Positions 18,291 to 25,440 of a stretch of DNA of 64,000 nucleotides are shown piece by piece. The first letter of the stretch is position 1. The number at the start of each line of letters is the position of its first letter. The translations under genes were made by a program, and so were the position numbers. The notes beneath the pieces were generated by a model, which was not told the origin of the DNA, did no database searches, and saw only the letters and a list, made by a program, of their open reading frames with translations. The DNA lies in assembly GCF_001696455.1 (NCBI RefSeq), contig NZ_MAUJ01000005.1, positions 186,001 through 250,000 of the forward strand, in the 5' to 3' direction. Source of the DNA: Pseudoalteromonas luteoviolacea. GTDB lineage: Bacteria > Pseudomonadota > Gammaproteobacteria > Enterobacterales > Alteromonadaceae.

Positions 18291-18941
18291 ATGACAATTA
18301 CAATGACTACACAGCAAACCATAACGCCATATCATAAATTAAATAAGCTCGTACTGTCTTTTATTGGTGCCATCATAGTAACGTTTGGTTTATTTGCATT
18401 TATGCAGCAACTAATCAGTCAAGAAAGACAGCTTCTCGCTCAACCAAAACCCGATATCGATGTATTTATATCTCAAGATATCCAAGAAACACCTGTTGAA
18501 GTTCGTAAAAGCTTGCCGCCTAAGCCAAAACCATTGCCAAAAGCTCCGCCAAAACCAGTGACTCAACCGGCAAGCACACCAGGCGTAAGCGTAGACATCG
18601 GTTTAGATCATCAATTTAACAGTGCACCCATTACAATGAGTAATACGGTGCAAGTCTCAGATGCGCAGGCAACGCCTTTGGTAAGGGTTGACCCCAGTTA
18701 CCCCGTTCATGCAGCAAGGGATGGAGTTGAAGGTTGGGTACAACTTACTTTTAGTATTTCACCCACAGGTCAAGTTATCGATGCTCAAGTGGTGAATGCA
18801 GAGCCTAAGCGCATATTTAATCGCGCAGCATTGAAGGCGCTAAAGCGTTGGAAATATCGCCCACAAATGGTTGATGGAAAAGCAACAGTACAAACGGGTC
18901 ACTCAGTTATGTTAGAGTTTAAATTAGCCAAGGGGTCATAA
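18291..18941 (+). CDS. TonB-family energy transducer
   Basis: A 216-aa protein with the TonB plan. One N-terminal TM helix lies at about 22-41, and a Pro/Lys-rich periplasmic spacer (about 70-92, LPPKPKPLPKAPPKP) follows. The C-terminal TonB domain (about 130-213) contains SYPVHAARDGVEGWVQLTF and ALKALKRWKY. It couples the proton-motive force to outer-membrane receptors. ExbB/ExbD are not adjacent, unlike many tonB loci; instead an ECF sigma factor and a membrane protein follow. The GGGGAG ribosome-binding site supports the start at 18291. Confidence 0.85.
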   Translation: MTITMTTQQTITPYHKLNKLVLSFIGAIIVTFGLFAFMQQLISQERQLLAQPKPDIDVFISQDIQETPVEVRKSLPPKPKPLPKAPPKPVTQPASTPGVSVDIGLDHQFNSAPITMSNTVQVSDAQATPLVRVDPSYPVHAARDGVEGWVQLTFSISPTGQVIDAQVVNAEPKRIFNRAALKALKRWKYRPQMVDGKATVQTGHSVMLEFKLAKGS

Positions 18942-18950
18942 ATTCGACCA

Positions 18951-18981
18951 CAAGCCGTTTGCCAAGGGGCTAAACGGCTTG
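18951..18981 (+). other. Hairpin between tonB and the ECF sigma gene
   Basis: The arms CAAGCCGTTT and AAACGGCTTG form a 10-bp perfect stem with an 11-base loop. No T-run follows, so it is probably a partial terminator, processing site or stabiliser that sets different levels of tonB and sigma mRNA. Confidence 0.45.
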
Positions 18982-19033
18982 CATACGCACAATGGAAAAG
19001 CCAATTACAATTAACAACAATCCAGGAGAGTGC

Positions 19034-19585
19034 ATGCTACTAGCGATAAAAAGTTGGTTTATCCAACACAAAACAAATGCAGAAGACCCGTTGTACGAAT
19101 TCAAAAAGTGTGGCGAAAATCGCTATTTGGAACAGGCAATCGATAACTTTAATCCTGATTTATATCATTACCTTTGCACACAAAGTACACCTGAAGTAGC
19201 AGAAGATATCTGTCAAAAAACTTGGCTAACCATTGTAGAAAAGCGGCACTATTATCAAACACACAATACCCCTAAAGCCTATGTGTTTAAGATCGCGCGC
19301 AATGCTTTAATTGATGAGCTACGAAAGCAAAGTAAGCTTGTTTTAGATGAAGATGTGACAGTCCAGCATCAAACTACGCCGGATAATGGCTTTTCAGAAG
19401 CAAGTTCCGAGCGACTGTATCAAGCAATTAAGCAGCTGCCTCATAATCAAAATGAAGCACTGAGCTTACAACTAGAAGGGTTTTCATTAAAGCAAATAGC
19501 ACAGATAACGGAAACCAATGCTGAGACAGTGAAAACACGCTTACGATATGCAAAGCAGCAACTTAAAACGATTTTAGGAGAGTGA
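19034..19585 (+). CDS. ECF-type sigma-70 family factor
   Basis: About 183 aa. The region-2 segment includes DICQKTWLTIVEKRHYY and AYVFKIARNALIDELRK. Region 4 near the C-terminus has QLPHNQNEALSLQLEGFSLK and an HTH (QIAQITETNAETVKTRLRYA). The ORF could start at 18992, but an AGGAG lies 5 bases before the ATG at 19034, which I preferred. Its stop overlaps the region of the next gene, and tonB lies upstream. ECF factors next to a small membrane protein are usually controlled by that protein. Confidence 0.85.
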   Translation: MLLAIKSWFIQHKTNAEDPLYEFKKCGENRYLEQAIDNFNPDLYHYLCTQSTPEVAEDICQKTWLTIVEKRHYYQTHNTPKAYVFKIARNALIDELRKQSKLVLDEDVTVQHQTTPDNGFSEASSERLYQAIKQLPHNQNEALSLQLEGFSLKQIAQITETNAETVKTRLRYAKQQLKTILGE

Positions 19586-19587
19586 CC

Positions 19588-20115
19588 ATGAATGAGCTCG
19601 AGCAGGCATATTCCAATGCCAAACGCCAGCAAAGAATGTCGACAAAGCAGACTCGTCGCTTGAAAAGGATAACTAGACTCGCAAATCGTAAGCAAACGCG
19701 ACAATTTTGGCTGAGAACGACGGGCTGGGCAACCTCTTGTTGTGCAATAGCTTTGATAGGCAGTTTGTCTTTGCAGAATACACTCAACGACTTTGAACTC
19801 TTTTTAACGAACGTCAAACCGACAGAGTTTAATACTGAGCAATATCAGTCCATTGAGACCCATAATTTAGTTGAAGGAGAATACCTAACCACCATTCAAC
19901 AACAAAAACAGCAACTAGATAGCTCATTAGAAGGCGCAAAAGCCACCTTAAATCAAATACACCAATCTTATGGCAAACTCATCCACAGTGAAGAAGGGGC
20001 TTGGTTTATTGCAGATTGTAAAAACGAGACTTTGATTGAAGTGCGTAAAAGCGTATTAGATGAACTCGGCGCGCAAGATTACTCGATACGCAACAAAATC
20101 AAGGGCTTCTGCTAG
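19588..20115 (+). CDS. Single-span membrane protein, likely anti-sigma partner of the ECF factor
   Basis: 175 aa. A strongly basic N-terminal cytoplasmic region (KRQQRMSTKQTRRLKR) precedes one TM helix at about residues 46-62 (GWATSCCAIALIGSLSL). The predicted periplasmic part has a helical Gln/Lys-rich stretch and ends with two Cys (ADCKNETL and KGFC). No recognised anti-sigma domain is obvious; the role is inferred from position and topology. The start is ATG 19588, 7 bases after AGGAG; the GTG at 19582 would leave too little spacing. Confidence 0.6.
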   Translation: MNELEQAYSNAKRQQRMSTKQTRRLKRITRLANRKQTRQFWLRTTGWATSCCAIALIGSLSLQNTLNDFELFLTNVKPTEFNTEQYQSIETHNLVEGEYLTTIQQQKQQLDSSLEGAKATLNQIHQSYGKLIHSEEGAWFIADCKNETLIEVRKSVLDELGAQDYSIRNKIKGFC

Positions 20116-20124
20116 CCCTTAGCA
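20106..20124. terminator. Hairpin at the end of the tonB-sigma operon
   Basis: TCTGCTA and TAGCAGA form a 7-bp stem with a 5-base loop that contains the last bases and stop codon of the anti-sigma candidate. It is followed by AATAACAAGG rather than a T-run, so termination activity is uncertain. Confidence 0.35.
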
Positions 20125-20191
20125 GAAATAACAAGGGCCAACTGTTAAAAATTGCAGCCCCTATCAAAGGCAAAAATTTATATGCATGTCC

Positions 20192-21568
20192 TTAGAGCAT
20201 AACAAGGCTGGCAATAAAAAAGCCAGCCAATGCTAGCGCACCGCCTACTAAGGCGTAAGGTAGCTGTGTTTTTACATGCGTCAATAAATCACACCCAGAA
20301 GCCAATGCTGACACAGCACTGGTATCTGAGATAGGCGAGCAATGATCACCAAACACTCCCCCGCTTAAGATAGCCCCCATCACCAAAGAAGGGGGTAGCC
20401 CTAGACTTTGAATAAGTGGTACACCTATAGGGATCAATATCGCAAAAGTTCCCCAAGATGTACCCGTTGTAAATGACATGACAGCGCCAGTTAAGAATAA
20501 TACTGGGACAATAAAATAGATAGGTAAGTACACGCCAACCAACTTCGCAACAAACACGCCAGTGCCTAATTCCTTTAAGCTCGCACCGAGCGTAAGAGAT
20601 AGCAATACAATTGCAACTAAGGGGAGTAACTCTCCCATGCCTTTAAACCCGATATCAACCAGCTGGTGGTGAGTAAACTGCCTATCGCTCAGTAGTAACA
20701 AATACGCCACAGAACTCGCTAAAATTGTGGCATATAAGACAGATTTAGAACCACTGCCGTTAGCCAGTACGCCATCTCCTGTCCAGAACATAAAACCAAT
20801 CATGCTAACAATCAGTGTCACCAGTGGCACCAGCATAAAACGCGCCTTCGATGCGCTAGGCCCTGTATTCAATTCAACTTCTTGTTTCGCTAACTCAGCT
20901 TCGGCCGTCTTCATTGGACCGTGTACTTTATCGAATAGAATTGTATATAACACGATCAACAAAGCGAAGATGGCGTAAAAGTTAAAAGCCACACTGCCCC
21001 ATAAAATGCTAACCGCAGATTGCTCTAGTTCATAGTTACTCAATAGGCCCAATACATAAGCTCCCCAACCATTTAGCAAAATCAAAATACACACCGGCGC
21101 ACTGGTGCTATCGATGATGTAGGCAAGCCGGGCTCGACTCATTTTAAACTTATCAAACAGCCCTCTAGATATGATCCCTGAAGTTAGCACACTCATGTTT
21201 GACTCGATAAAAACAGCCGTTCCGGTAAACATCGTCAATAAACCAACTTGCTTTTTATTTTTAGCCACACCAATGTTCATTAACTTTTGTACAGTTGCAG
21301 AGACACCGCCCGATTCGCGAATGTACGCCAACAGCGCCCCGATTACGATACTAAAGATTAAAATTCGACTGTTCCCAGCAGATGTAGCCACACTGATGAT
21401 GCGTTCGATGCTATTGATAAATGTCGTAAGGAGACCTTGTTTTTCATCACCTAAAACCAGCAAAAGCTCAGATGAAACAAGGGCTAAGATTAAGGCCAAG
21501 ATAACCTCTTTGCGCCAAAACACAACCGCGATGGCAATTAGAGGTGGCAGAATAGAATACCAAGACAT
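20192..21568 (-). CDS. NhaC-family Na+/H+ antiporter
   Basis: A 458-aa polytopic protein with about 11-13 hydrophobic segments. Family-like segments include FTGTAVFIESNMSVLTSGII in the N-terminal half and VMSFTTGTSWGTFAILIPIG and GGVFGDHCSPISDTSAV in the C-terminal half, a strong signature of NhaC/NhaD-type carriers. Exchange of Na+ for H+ (or a carboxylate pair in some homologues) is the family role; the actual substrate cannot be read from sequence. It is divergent from the MurR-like regulator across about 300 bases. Confidence 0.85.
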   Translation of the reverse strand: MSWYSILPPLIAIAVVFWRKEVILALILALVSSELLLVLGDEKQGLLTTFINSIERIISVATSAGNSRILIFSIVIGALLAYIRESGGVSATVQKLMNIGVAKNKKQVGLLTMFTGTAVFIESNMSVLTSGIISRGLFDKFKMSRARLAYIIDSTSAPVCILILLNGWGAYVLGLLSNYELEQSAVSILWGSVAFNFYAIFALLIVLYTILFDKVHGPMKTAEAELAKQEVELNTGPSASKARFMLVPLVTLIVSMIGFMFWTGDGVLANGSGSKSVLYATILASSVAYLLLLSDRQFTHHQLVDIGFKGMGELLPLVAIVLLSLTLGASLKELGTGVFVAKLVGVYLPIYFIVPVLFLTGAVMSFTTGTSWGTFAILIPIGVPLIQSLGLPPSLVMGAILSGGVFGDHCSPISDTSAVSALASGCDLLTHVKTQLPYALVGGALALAGFFIASLVML

Positions 21569-21868
21569 AGCTTCCCTTTTATAATTTTTTGACTCAAAGT
21601 TATCGCAGTGATATCAATAGCAGGGCAAATACTACGACTCTTGGCTCGCTATTTTTTGCACGCAAAGTTTAAGCAACTCAGCTTAAGTTCTGGGACTAAA
21701 AAAACCAAGTTTTTCCTTAATCTAAATTCACAAATGCAACAAAAGTACCCTAACTGGTACCACATAAATCAAAAAACGCAATAATATTCCTAAACAATCT
21801 ATCACATCGTTCCAATTGAACCTATAATATGGACAGTTTAAGTTAGTTATAGTTACCAGGTGATCCTC
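21569..21868. promoter_or_regulatory. Divergent control region with a candidate murR promoter and operator
   Basis: A -10 match TATAAT lies at 21823-21828 on the plus strand, 40 bases before the regulator ATG; the -35 (TATCAC near 21799) is weak. A 13-base near-perfect palindrome, GTTCCAATTGAAC (21809-21821), sits between the boxes. It is a candidate binding site for the RpiR-type protein encoded immediately downstream. The rest of the region is AT-rich and shows no ORF that I would support. Confidence 0.45.
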
Positions 21869-22717
21869 ATGTCTACTTTTGTAAAAATAAAGGCCTTAAA
21901 GCCGACGCTCTCACAGAGCGAGGTTAAATTGGCAGACTTCACATTAAAGTCAGGTGCCAAAATTCGTGGTTTATCTTCAATTGAACTCGCCAAGTCAGCT
22001 GGTGTGAGCCAGTCAAGTGTCGTCAAATTCGCACAAAAACTTGGCTATAAAGGGTTCCCAGCGTTTAAATTAGCTGTGGTTGACGCGCTCAATGAGCAAA
22101 CCCAAGAAGACACGCCTCTGTCTAATGAAATAGATCAAAATGATTCTATTGCGCATATTTCTGAAAAGTTAATTGCTAATCAACAAGCAACGCTTGTAGC
22201 AACCAGTAAATTAAATACGCCAGAGTTGTTTGAACAAGCCGTGCAATCTATTAAAGCAGCAAAGAAAGTGATGGTCTGTGCGATTGGCACAACTCATACA
22301 ATGGCGCAAGACTTGACCTTAAAACTACAAAAACTAGGCGTATGTGCGGTCACGCATGTCGATGAGCTTAGCGCTGCAAGTTACATGGCGACCATGGGAA
22401 AAGATGACCTAGTCGTCTTTTTAAGTAACTCAGGGGTTGTCAAAAGCGTCGTTAAATTAGCTCAACAGGCTAAAAGCAATGAATGCCAAATACTGGCACT
22501 TACACGCTATGGCCACAGTGAACTCGCTAATTATGCTGATAACTGCCTTTATTGCATTCAAGAAACAGAGGCTATTAAACATTCTGCTGTATTGACACGT
22601 GCCTCTTTAGGCTACCTAGTCGACGTATTATTTATTGCCTTAGCACAATCAAATTTGCATTGGCAGCGCCGAGCTGATCGCTCCAATGAGTATATGGACG
22701 ATATCCTGAACGTCTAG
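21869..22717 (+). CDS. MurR/RpiR-family transcriptional regulator
   Basis: 282 aa. The N-terminal HTH_6 domain (about 1-75) has GLSSIELAKSAGVSQSSVVK and FAQKLGYKGFPAFK. A C-terminal SIS domain (about 105-245) for phosphosugar binding has VMVCAIGTTHTMAQDLTLKL and VVFLSNSGVVKSVVKLAQQA. The start at 21869 is favoured by AGGTGA 5 bases upstream; the ORF can be extended to a GTG at 21860. It converges on the NamZ-type gene 12 bases downstream. That pairing suggests N-acetylmuramic acid 6-phosphate or a related amino sugar as effector, an inference from context. Confidence 0.88.
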   Translation: MSTFVKIKALKPTLSQSEVKLADFTLKSGAKIRGLSSIELAKSAGVSQSSVVKFAQKLGYKGFPAFKLAVVDALNEQTQEDTPLSNEIDQNDSIAHISEKLIANQQATLVATSKLNTPELFEQAVQSIKAAKKVMVCAIGTTHTMAQDLTLKLQKLGVCAVTHVDELSAASYMATMGKDDLVVFLSNSGVVKSVVKLAQQAKSNECQILALTRYGHSELANYADNCLYCIQETEAIKHSAVLTRASLGYLVDVLFIALAQSNLHWQRRADRSNEYMDDILNV

Positions 22718-22725
22718 CCAGCAGC

Positions 22726-22755
22726 TGCCTTACCTGTTATAGAGCAGGTAGGGCA
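22726..22755 (+). terminator. Terminator of the RpiR-type regulator, inside the 3' end of namZ
   Basis: The arms TGCCTTACCTG and CAGGTAGGGCA pair over 11 positions (one G-U), with an 8-base loop, followed by the pyrimidine tract TCCTCTTCTCTTT. It overlaps the last codons of the convergent gene. Confidence 0.55.
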
Positions 22756-23923
22756 TCCTCTTCTCTTTGAATGTCTTTAACTCTTTTTCCCATATTGCTT
22801 CCATTTGATGCACTTTCAAACCTTGCTCTACAGCGAGCCGCAAAATGTCTGTTCCAGCGAGCTTATCTAAAAAGTCTGGATGAAGGATAAATCGTTCATT
22901 GTTTAGTTCAAATTGTTCATAAGTAGATACAAACCAAGTTAGATCAAAGCCCCTGACTGCGCTATGCCTTAGATCTTTACCCCATACTTGCATCCCCTCT
23001 AATTTGGGGTAGCGTGCAGCACCAATAATGGAACGTGGAGAAAATTCAAAGTCACCAAGTTTCACCTTGTGATGTCCAAAAGTTTGAAAAGGGAAGTCCG
23101 TCCCTCTCCCTACAGAGACTGCCGTCGCCTCAAATAAACACAGCGAAGGGTATAGGTGAATTGCCCGTTGATTCGGTAAGTTAGGACTCGGAGCAATGGG
23201 CAAAGAGTACTCAATAGAAGCATCGTAGTTTGTTACTGAAATCACTTTTAAATCTAACCGCTGTTTTCCCAGTAACCACCCCTCTCCTTCGATCATCAGT
23301 GCCAGTTCACCTACCGTCATACCATGTAAAATGGGGATGGGGTGCATCCCAACAAAAGAACGAAATTCATTATCAAGTACCGGGCCTGCTACAAAGCGAA
23401 TGTTAGGGTTTGGTCTGTCTAGGACAATGAATGCGATACCATTTTCTTTTGCTGCTTGCATCATGTTGTGCATTGTACTGATATAGGTATAAAACCGCAC
23501 ACCTACATCTTGGATATCAAAGAGTATTACATCGAGATCTTCAAGCGTCTCTTTTGAAGGGTGTTTCTGAGCACCATACAGAGATACTATGGGGAGTCCT
23601 GTTTTAGCATCAACACTATTATCAATATGAGCACCTGCATCTTGATCGCCTCGAAACCCGTGTTCGGGAGAAAATATACGAATGACCCTGACTTCGTGAG
23701 CAAGCAAAGTGTCAACTAAATGCGCACCATTGACCTGAGCGGATTGATTCACAACTAAACCGACTTGTTTATCTTTTAGCATTGGCAGGTACTTATCAAG
23801 TTGTGCCGCACCAACAGCAAGTGTATCGGACGCCTCCACCTTAAGTGTTATCAGTAACAAAACCCAGATAAATTGAACAAAATAGCGATTAAACACGGAT
23901 ATATCTCTTCGAATCAAATGCAT
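22730..23923 (-). CDS. namZ: NamZ-type exo-beta-N-acetylmuramidase (DUF1343)
   Basis: About 397 aa with a signal-like N-terminus (NRYFVQFIWVLLLITLKVEA). DUF1343 motifs are VGLVVNQSA, IFSPEHGFRGDQDAGAH, DIQDVGVRFYTYISTMHNMM, LDRPNPN, the SVGRGTDFPFQ segment and the late RGFDLTWFVSTY. Members of this family cleave MurNAc from the non-reducing end of peptidoglycan fragments. The reading frame stays open to 24163, but that extension translates a decayed tRNA repeat, so I placed the start at ATG 23923; GTG 23899, with GAAGAG upstream, is an alternative. It converges with a MurR-type regulator. Confidence 0.85.
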   Translation of the reverse strand: MHLIRRDISVFNRYFVQFIWVLLLITLKVEASDTLAVGAAQLDKYLPMLKDKQVGLVVNQSAQVNGAHLVDTLLAHEVRVIRIFSPEHGFRGDQDAGAHIDNSVDAKTGLPIVSLYGAQKHPSKETLEDLDVILFDIQDVGVRFYTYISTMHNMMQAAKENGIAFIVLDRPNPNIRFVAGPVLDNEFRSFVGMHPIPILHGMTVGELALMIEGEGWLLGKQRLDLKVISVTNYDASIEYSLPIAPSPNLPNQRAIHLYPSLCLFEATAVSVGRGTDFPFQTFGHHKVKLGDFEFSPRSIIGAARYPKLEGMQVWGKDLRHSAVRGFDLTWFVSTYEQFELNNERFILHPDFLDKLAGTDILRLAVEQGLKVHQMEAIWEKELKTFKEKRMPYLLYNR

Positions 23924-24046
23924 GGAGAAATATGCCCGATCCTGCATCAAAAAAGAACCTTTTTTCTCTGTTACATGTTGTGCATACCTTATTTTCTTTA
24001 CTGAATACGACAGTGCAACGGTTTTATTAGGTATATAGATTCTTTT

Positions 24047-24639
24047 GTCGGCATTTAACTCATGTTTTATTACGTGAGTGAAGTAAGTATCCATCTCAAA
24101 AGAGATGGCGGACGCGGGACGTGTTTGATGAAAGTGAACCTCCGACCGTCGAGCCCACAGCACAATGAGGTGGCTGTCCTATCTGCCCTACCCCTTAGAG
24201 TTTAAAATAAGCACTGAATTTTAGGCACAAAAAACCGACTTCCGTCGGCATTTAACTCATGTTTTACTACTTGAGTTAAGTAAATATCCATCTCAAAAGA
24301 GATGGCGGACGCGGGACGTGTTTGGTGAAAGTGAACCTCCGACCGTCGAGCCCACAGCACAATGACGTGGGTGCTCTATCTGCCCTATCCCTTAAGATTT
24401 AATATAAGCACTGAATTTTAAGCACAAAAAAACCGACTTCCGTCGGCATTTAGCTCATGTTTTATTACTTGAGTGAAGTAAGTATCCATCTCAAAAGAGA
24501 TGGCGGACGCGGGACGTGTTTGGTAAAAAGTGAACCGCCGACCGTCGAGCCACAGCACAGTGACGTGGCTGCCCTATCTGCCCTATCCCTTAAGATTTAA
24601 TATAAGCACTGAATTTTAGGCACAAAAAAACCGACTTCC
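24047..24639 (-). repeat. Three tandem ~198-bp units derived from tRNA-Arg plus terminator
   Basis: Units start at 24047, 24244 and 24442 (197-198 bases each), and the fourth position at 24640 holds the intact tRNA-Arg. In minus-strand sense each unit carries a short hairpin (CCATCTC/GAGATGG), a spacer and tRNA-like sequence. That sequence contains GACGGTCGGAGGTTC (one copy GGCGGTTC) and ends CGCGTCCGCCA, identical to the tRNA-Arg 3' end. A terminator (CCGAC GGAA GTCGG plus T-run) lies at the boundary between successive units. The tRNA 5' half is not recognisable and no anticodon can be read. The three copies agree with each other much better than with the intact gene. Confidence 0.85.
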
Positions 24640-24644
24640 GTCGG
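24624..24644 (-). terminator. Terminator after tRNA-Arg (also copied at 24426-24446 and 24228-24248)
   Basis: The minus-strand RNA reads CCGAC-GGAA-GUCGG followed by a run of 7 U. The same element recurs at each repeat boundary; the U-run is 7, 7 and 6 long in the three copies. Confidence 0.8.
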
Positions 24645-24698
24645 CATTTAACTCATGTTTTACTACTTGAGTGAAGTAAATATCCATCTCAAAAGAGA

Positions 24699-24774
24699 TG
24701 GCGGACGCGGAGGATTCGAACCTCCGACCGCCTGGTTCGTAGCCAGGTACTCTATCCAGCTGAGCTACGCGTCC
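24699..24774 (-). tRNA. tRNA-Arg(ACG)
   Basis: A 76-base tRNA on the minus strand starting GGACGCGTAGCTCAGC and ending CGCGTCCGCCA with encoded CCA. The anticodon loop reads CTACGAA inside the stem CCTGG/CCAGG, giving ACG. The CCA end also forms part of a downstream palindrome (CCATCTC TTTT GAGATGG). It follows tRNA-Ser(GCT) and is cotranscribed with it, as in the serV-argVYZQ locus of E. coli. Confidence 0.97.
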
Positions 24775-24798
24775 ATATACAAAGAAACCATAAAATAA

Positions 24799-24891
24799 TG
24801 GCGGAGAAGGAGGGATTCGAACCCTCGATAGGGCTACAAACCCTATACTCCCTTAGCAGGGGAGCGCCTTCAGCCACTCGGCCACCTCTCC
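24799..24891 (-). tRNA. tRNA-Ser(GCT)
   Basis: A 93-base class II tRNA starting GGAGAGGTGGCCGAGTGG with a long variable arm and encoded CCA. The anticodon loop CTGCTAA gives GCT. It is first in the Ser-Arg operon, with 24 bases before tRNA-Arg. Confidence 0.97.
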
Positions 24892-24906
24892 GTCTTTGTG
24901 GGGCGT

Positions 24907-24934
24907 ATAATATAGAACAGAAAAAATAAGTCAA
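24907..24934 (-). promoter_or_regulatory. Promoter of the tRNA-Ser/Arg operon
   Basis: A -35 TTGACT (24929-24934) and a -10 TATTAT (24907-24912), 16 bases apart, with a G/C-rich discriminator (ACGCCCC) before the tRNA. This matches stable-RNA promoters. Confidence 0.7.
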
Positions 24935-25011
24935 ACACTTTTCTTGTAAAACATGACTATATGGTGACAGATTGAGCACCCTGCCTTTTTTTCTTTCATT
25001 TTGCTTTAAAG

Positions 25012-25191
25012 CTAGTCATTTCTTGGAGTTGGCTGAGCAGAAAACTGACTTAACAGGCGCTTTTTACGGTCAAAGACTTCTTCTAAGTATGAGTCTAAGT
25101 ATCCGAGCTTTTGAAAGTCAGCGATACATTGGCGGCAATATTCCCTTCTTGCAGCTTCATGTTTTATTTGTTTTTCATCTGATTCCGGCAT
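25012..25191 (-). CDS. Small cytoplasmic protein with a CxxC motif (59 aa), unknown
   Basis: Found by reading the minus strand. It starts MPESDEKQIKHEAARREYCR and continues QCIADFQKLGYLDSYLEEVF, a charged helical protein. The pair of Cys in YCRQCI could bind metal or be redox active, but a second pair is not present. The ORF is flanked by the tRNA promoter and the lysS terminator. No strong SD is visible. Codon use looks ordinary. The plus-strand ORF over the same bases is much less protein-like. Confidence 0.6.
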   Translation of the reverse strand: MPESDEKQIKHEAARREYCRQCIADFQKLGYLDSYLEEVFDRKKRLLSQFSAQPTPRND

Positions 25192-25400
25192 AATTCTATG
25201 TTTTCTGACGTTTTATTATTTGTGATTCATCCTAAATGCCCCGTCAGTATAGAAATGAGTGACGATATTGCAAACCATGCCACTTAAAGATTTTCGTATT
25301 TATTAGGGAAACAGAAATGATAACGCGCTGTTTTAGAATAAAAACGCAAAAATTATTGAGAAAATTAAAATTATTTTTGAGAGATATCTCACACAGATAA

Positions 25401-25428
25401 AAGAAAAGCGCCTTAGGGCGCTTTTCTT
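25401..25428. terminator. Terminator downstream of lysS
   Basis: The perfect 12-bp arms AAGAAAAGCGCC/GGCGCTTTTCTT have a TTAG loop and lie 12 bases past the lysS stop. T-rich sequence occurs on both strands, so it can act in both directions. Confidence 0.8.
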
Positions 25429-25440
25429 ATCAATCATTAT

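Noticed and set aside
23924..24163. An 80-codon N-terminal extension of the NamZ-type protein
   Set aside because: It is the translation of a decayed tRNA repeat unit and lacks a signal peptide; the family-like protein begins near 23923.
24047..24639. The tandem units as a CRISPR array
   Set aside because: Units are almost identical over their whole length; there are no short repeats with unique spacers and no cas genes.
24047..24774. The tRNA 3'-end copies as attachment sites of an integrated element
   Set aside because: The copies are only about 198 bases apart, there is no integrase or cargo between them, and each unit includes a terminator; a tandem repeat is a better explanation.
24972..25193. 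A plus-strand 73-codon ORF between tRNA-Ser and lysS
   Set aside because: The opposite strand carries a more protein-like charged 59-aa ORF; the plus-strand translation is a hydrophobic/aromatic mix typical of antisense reading.
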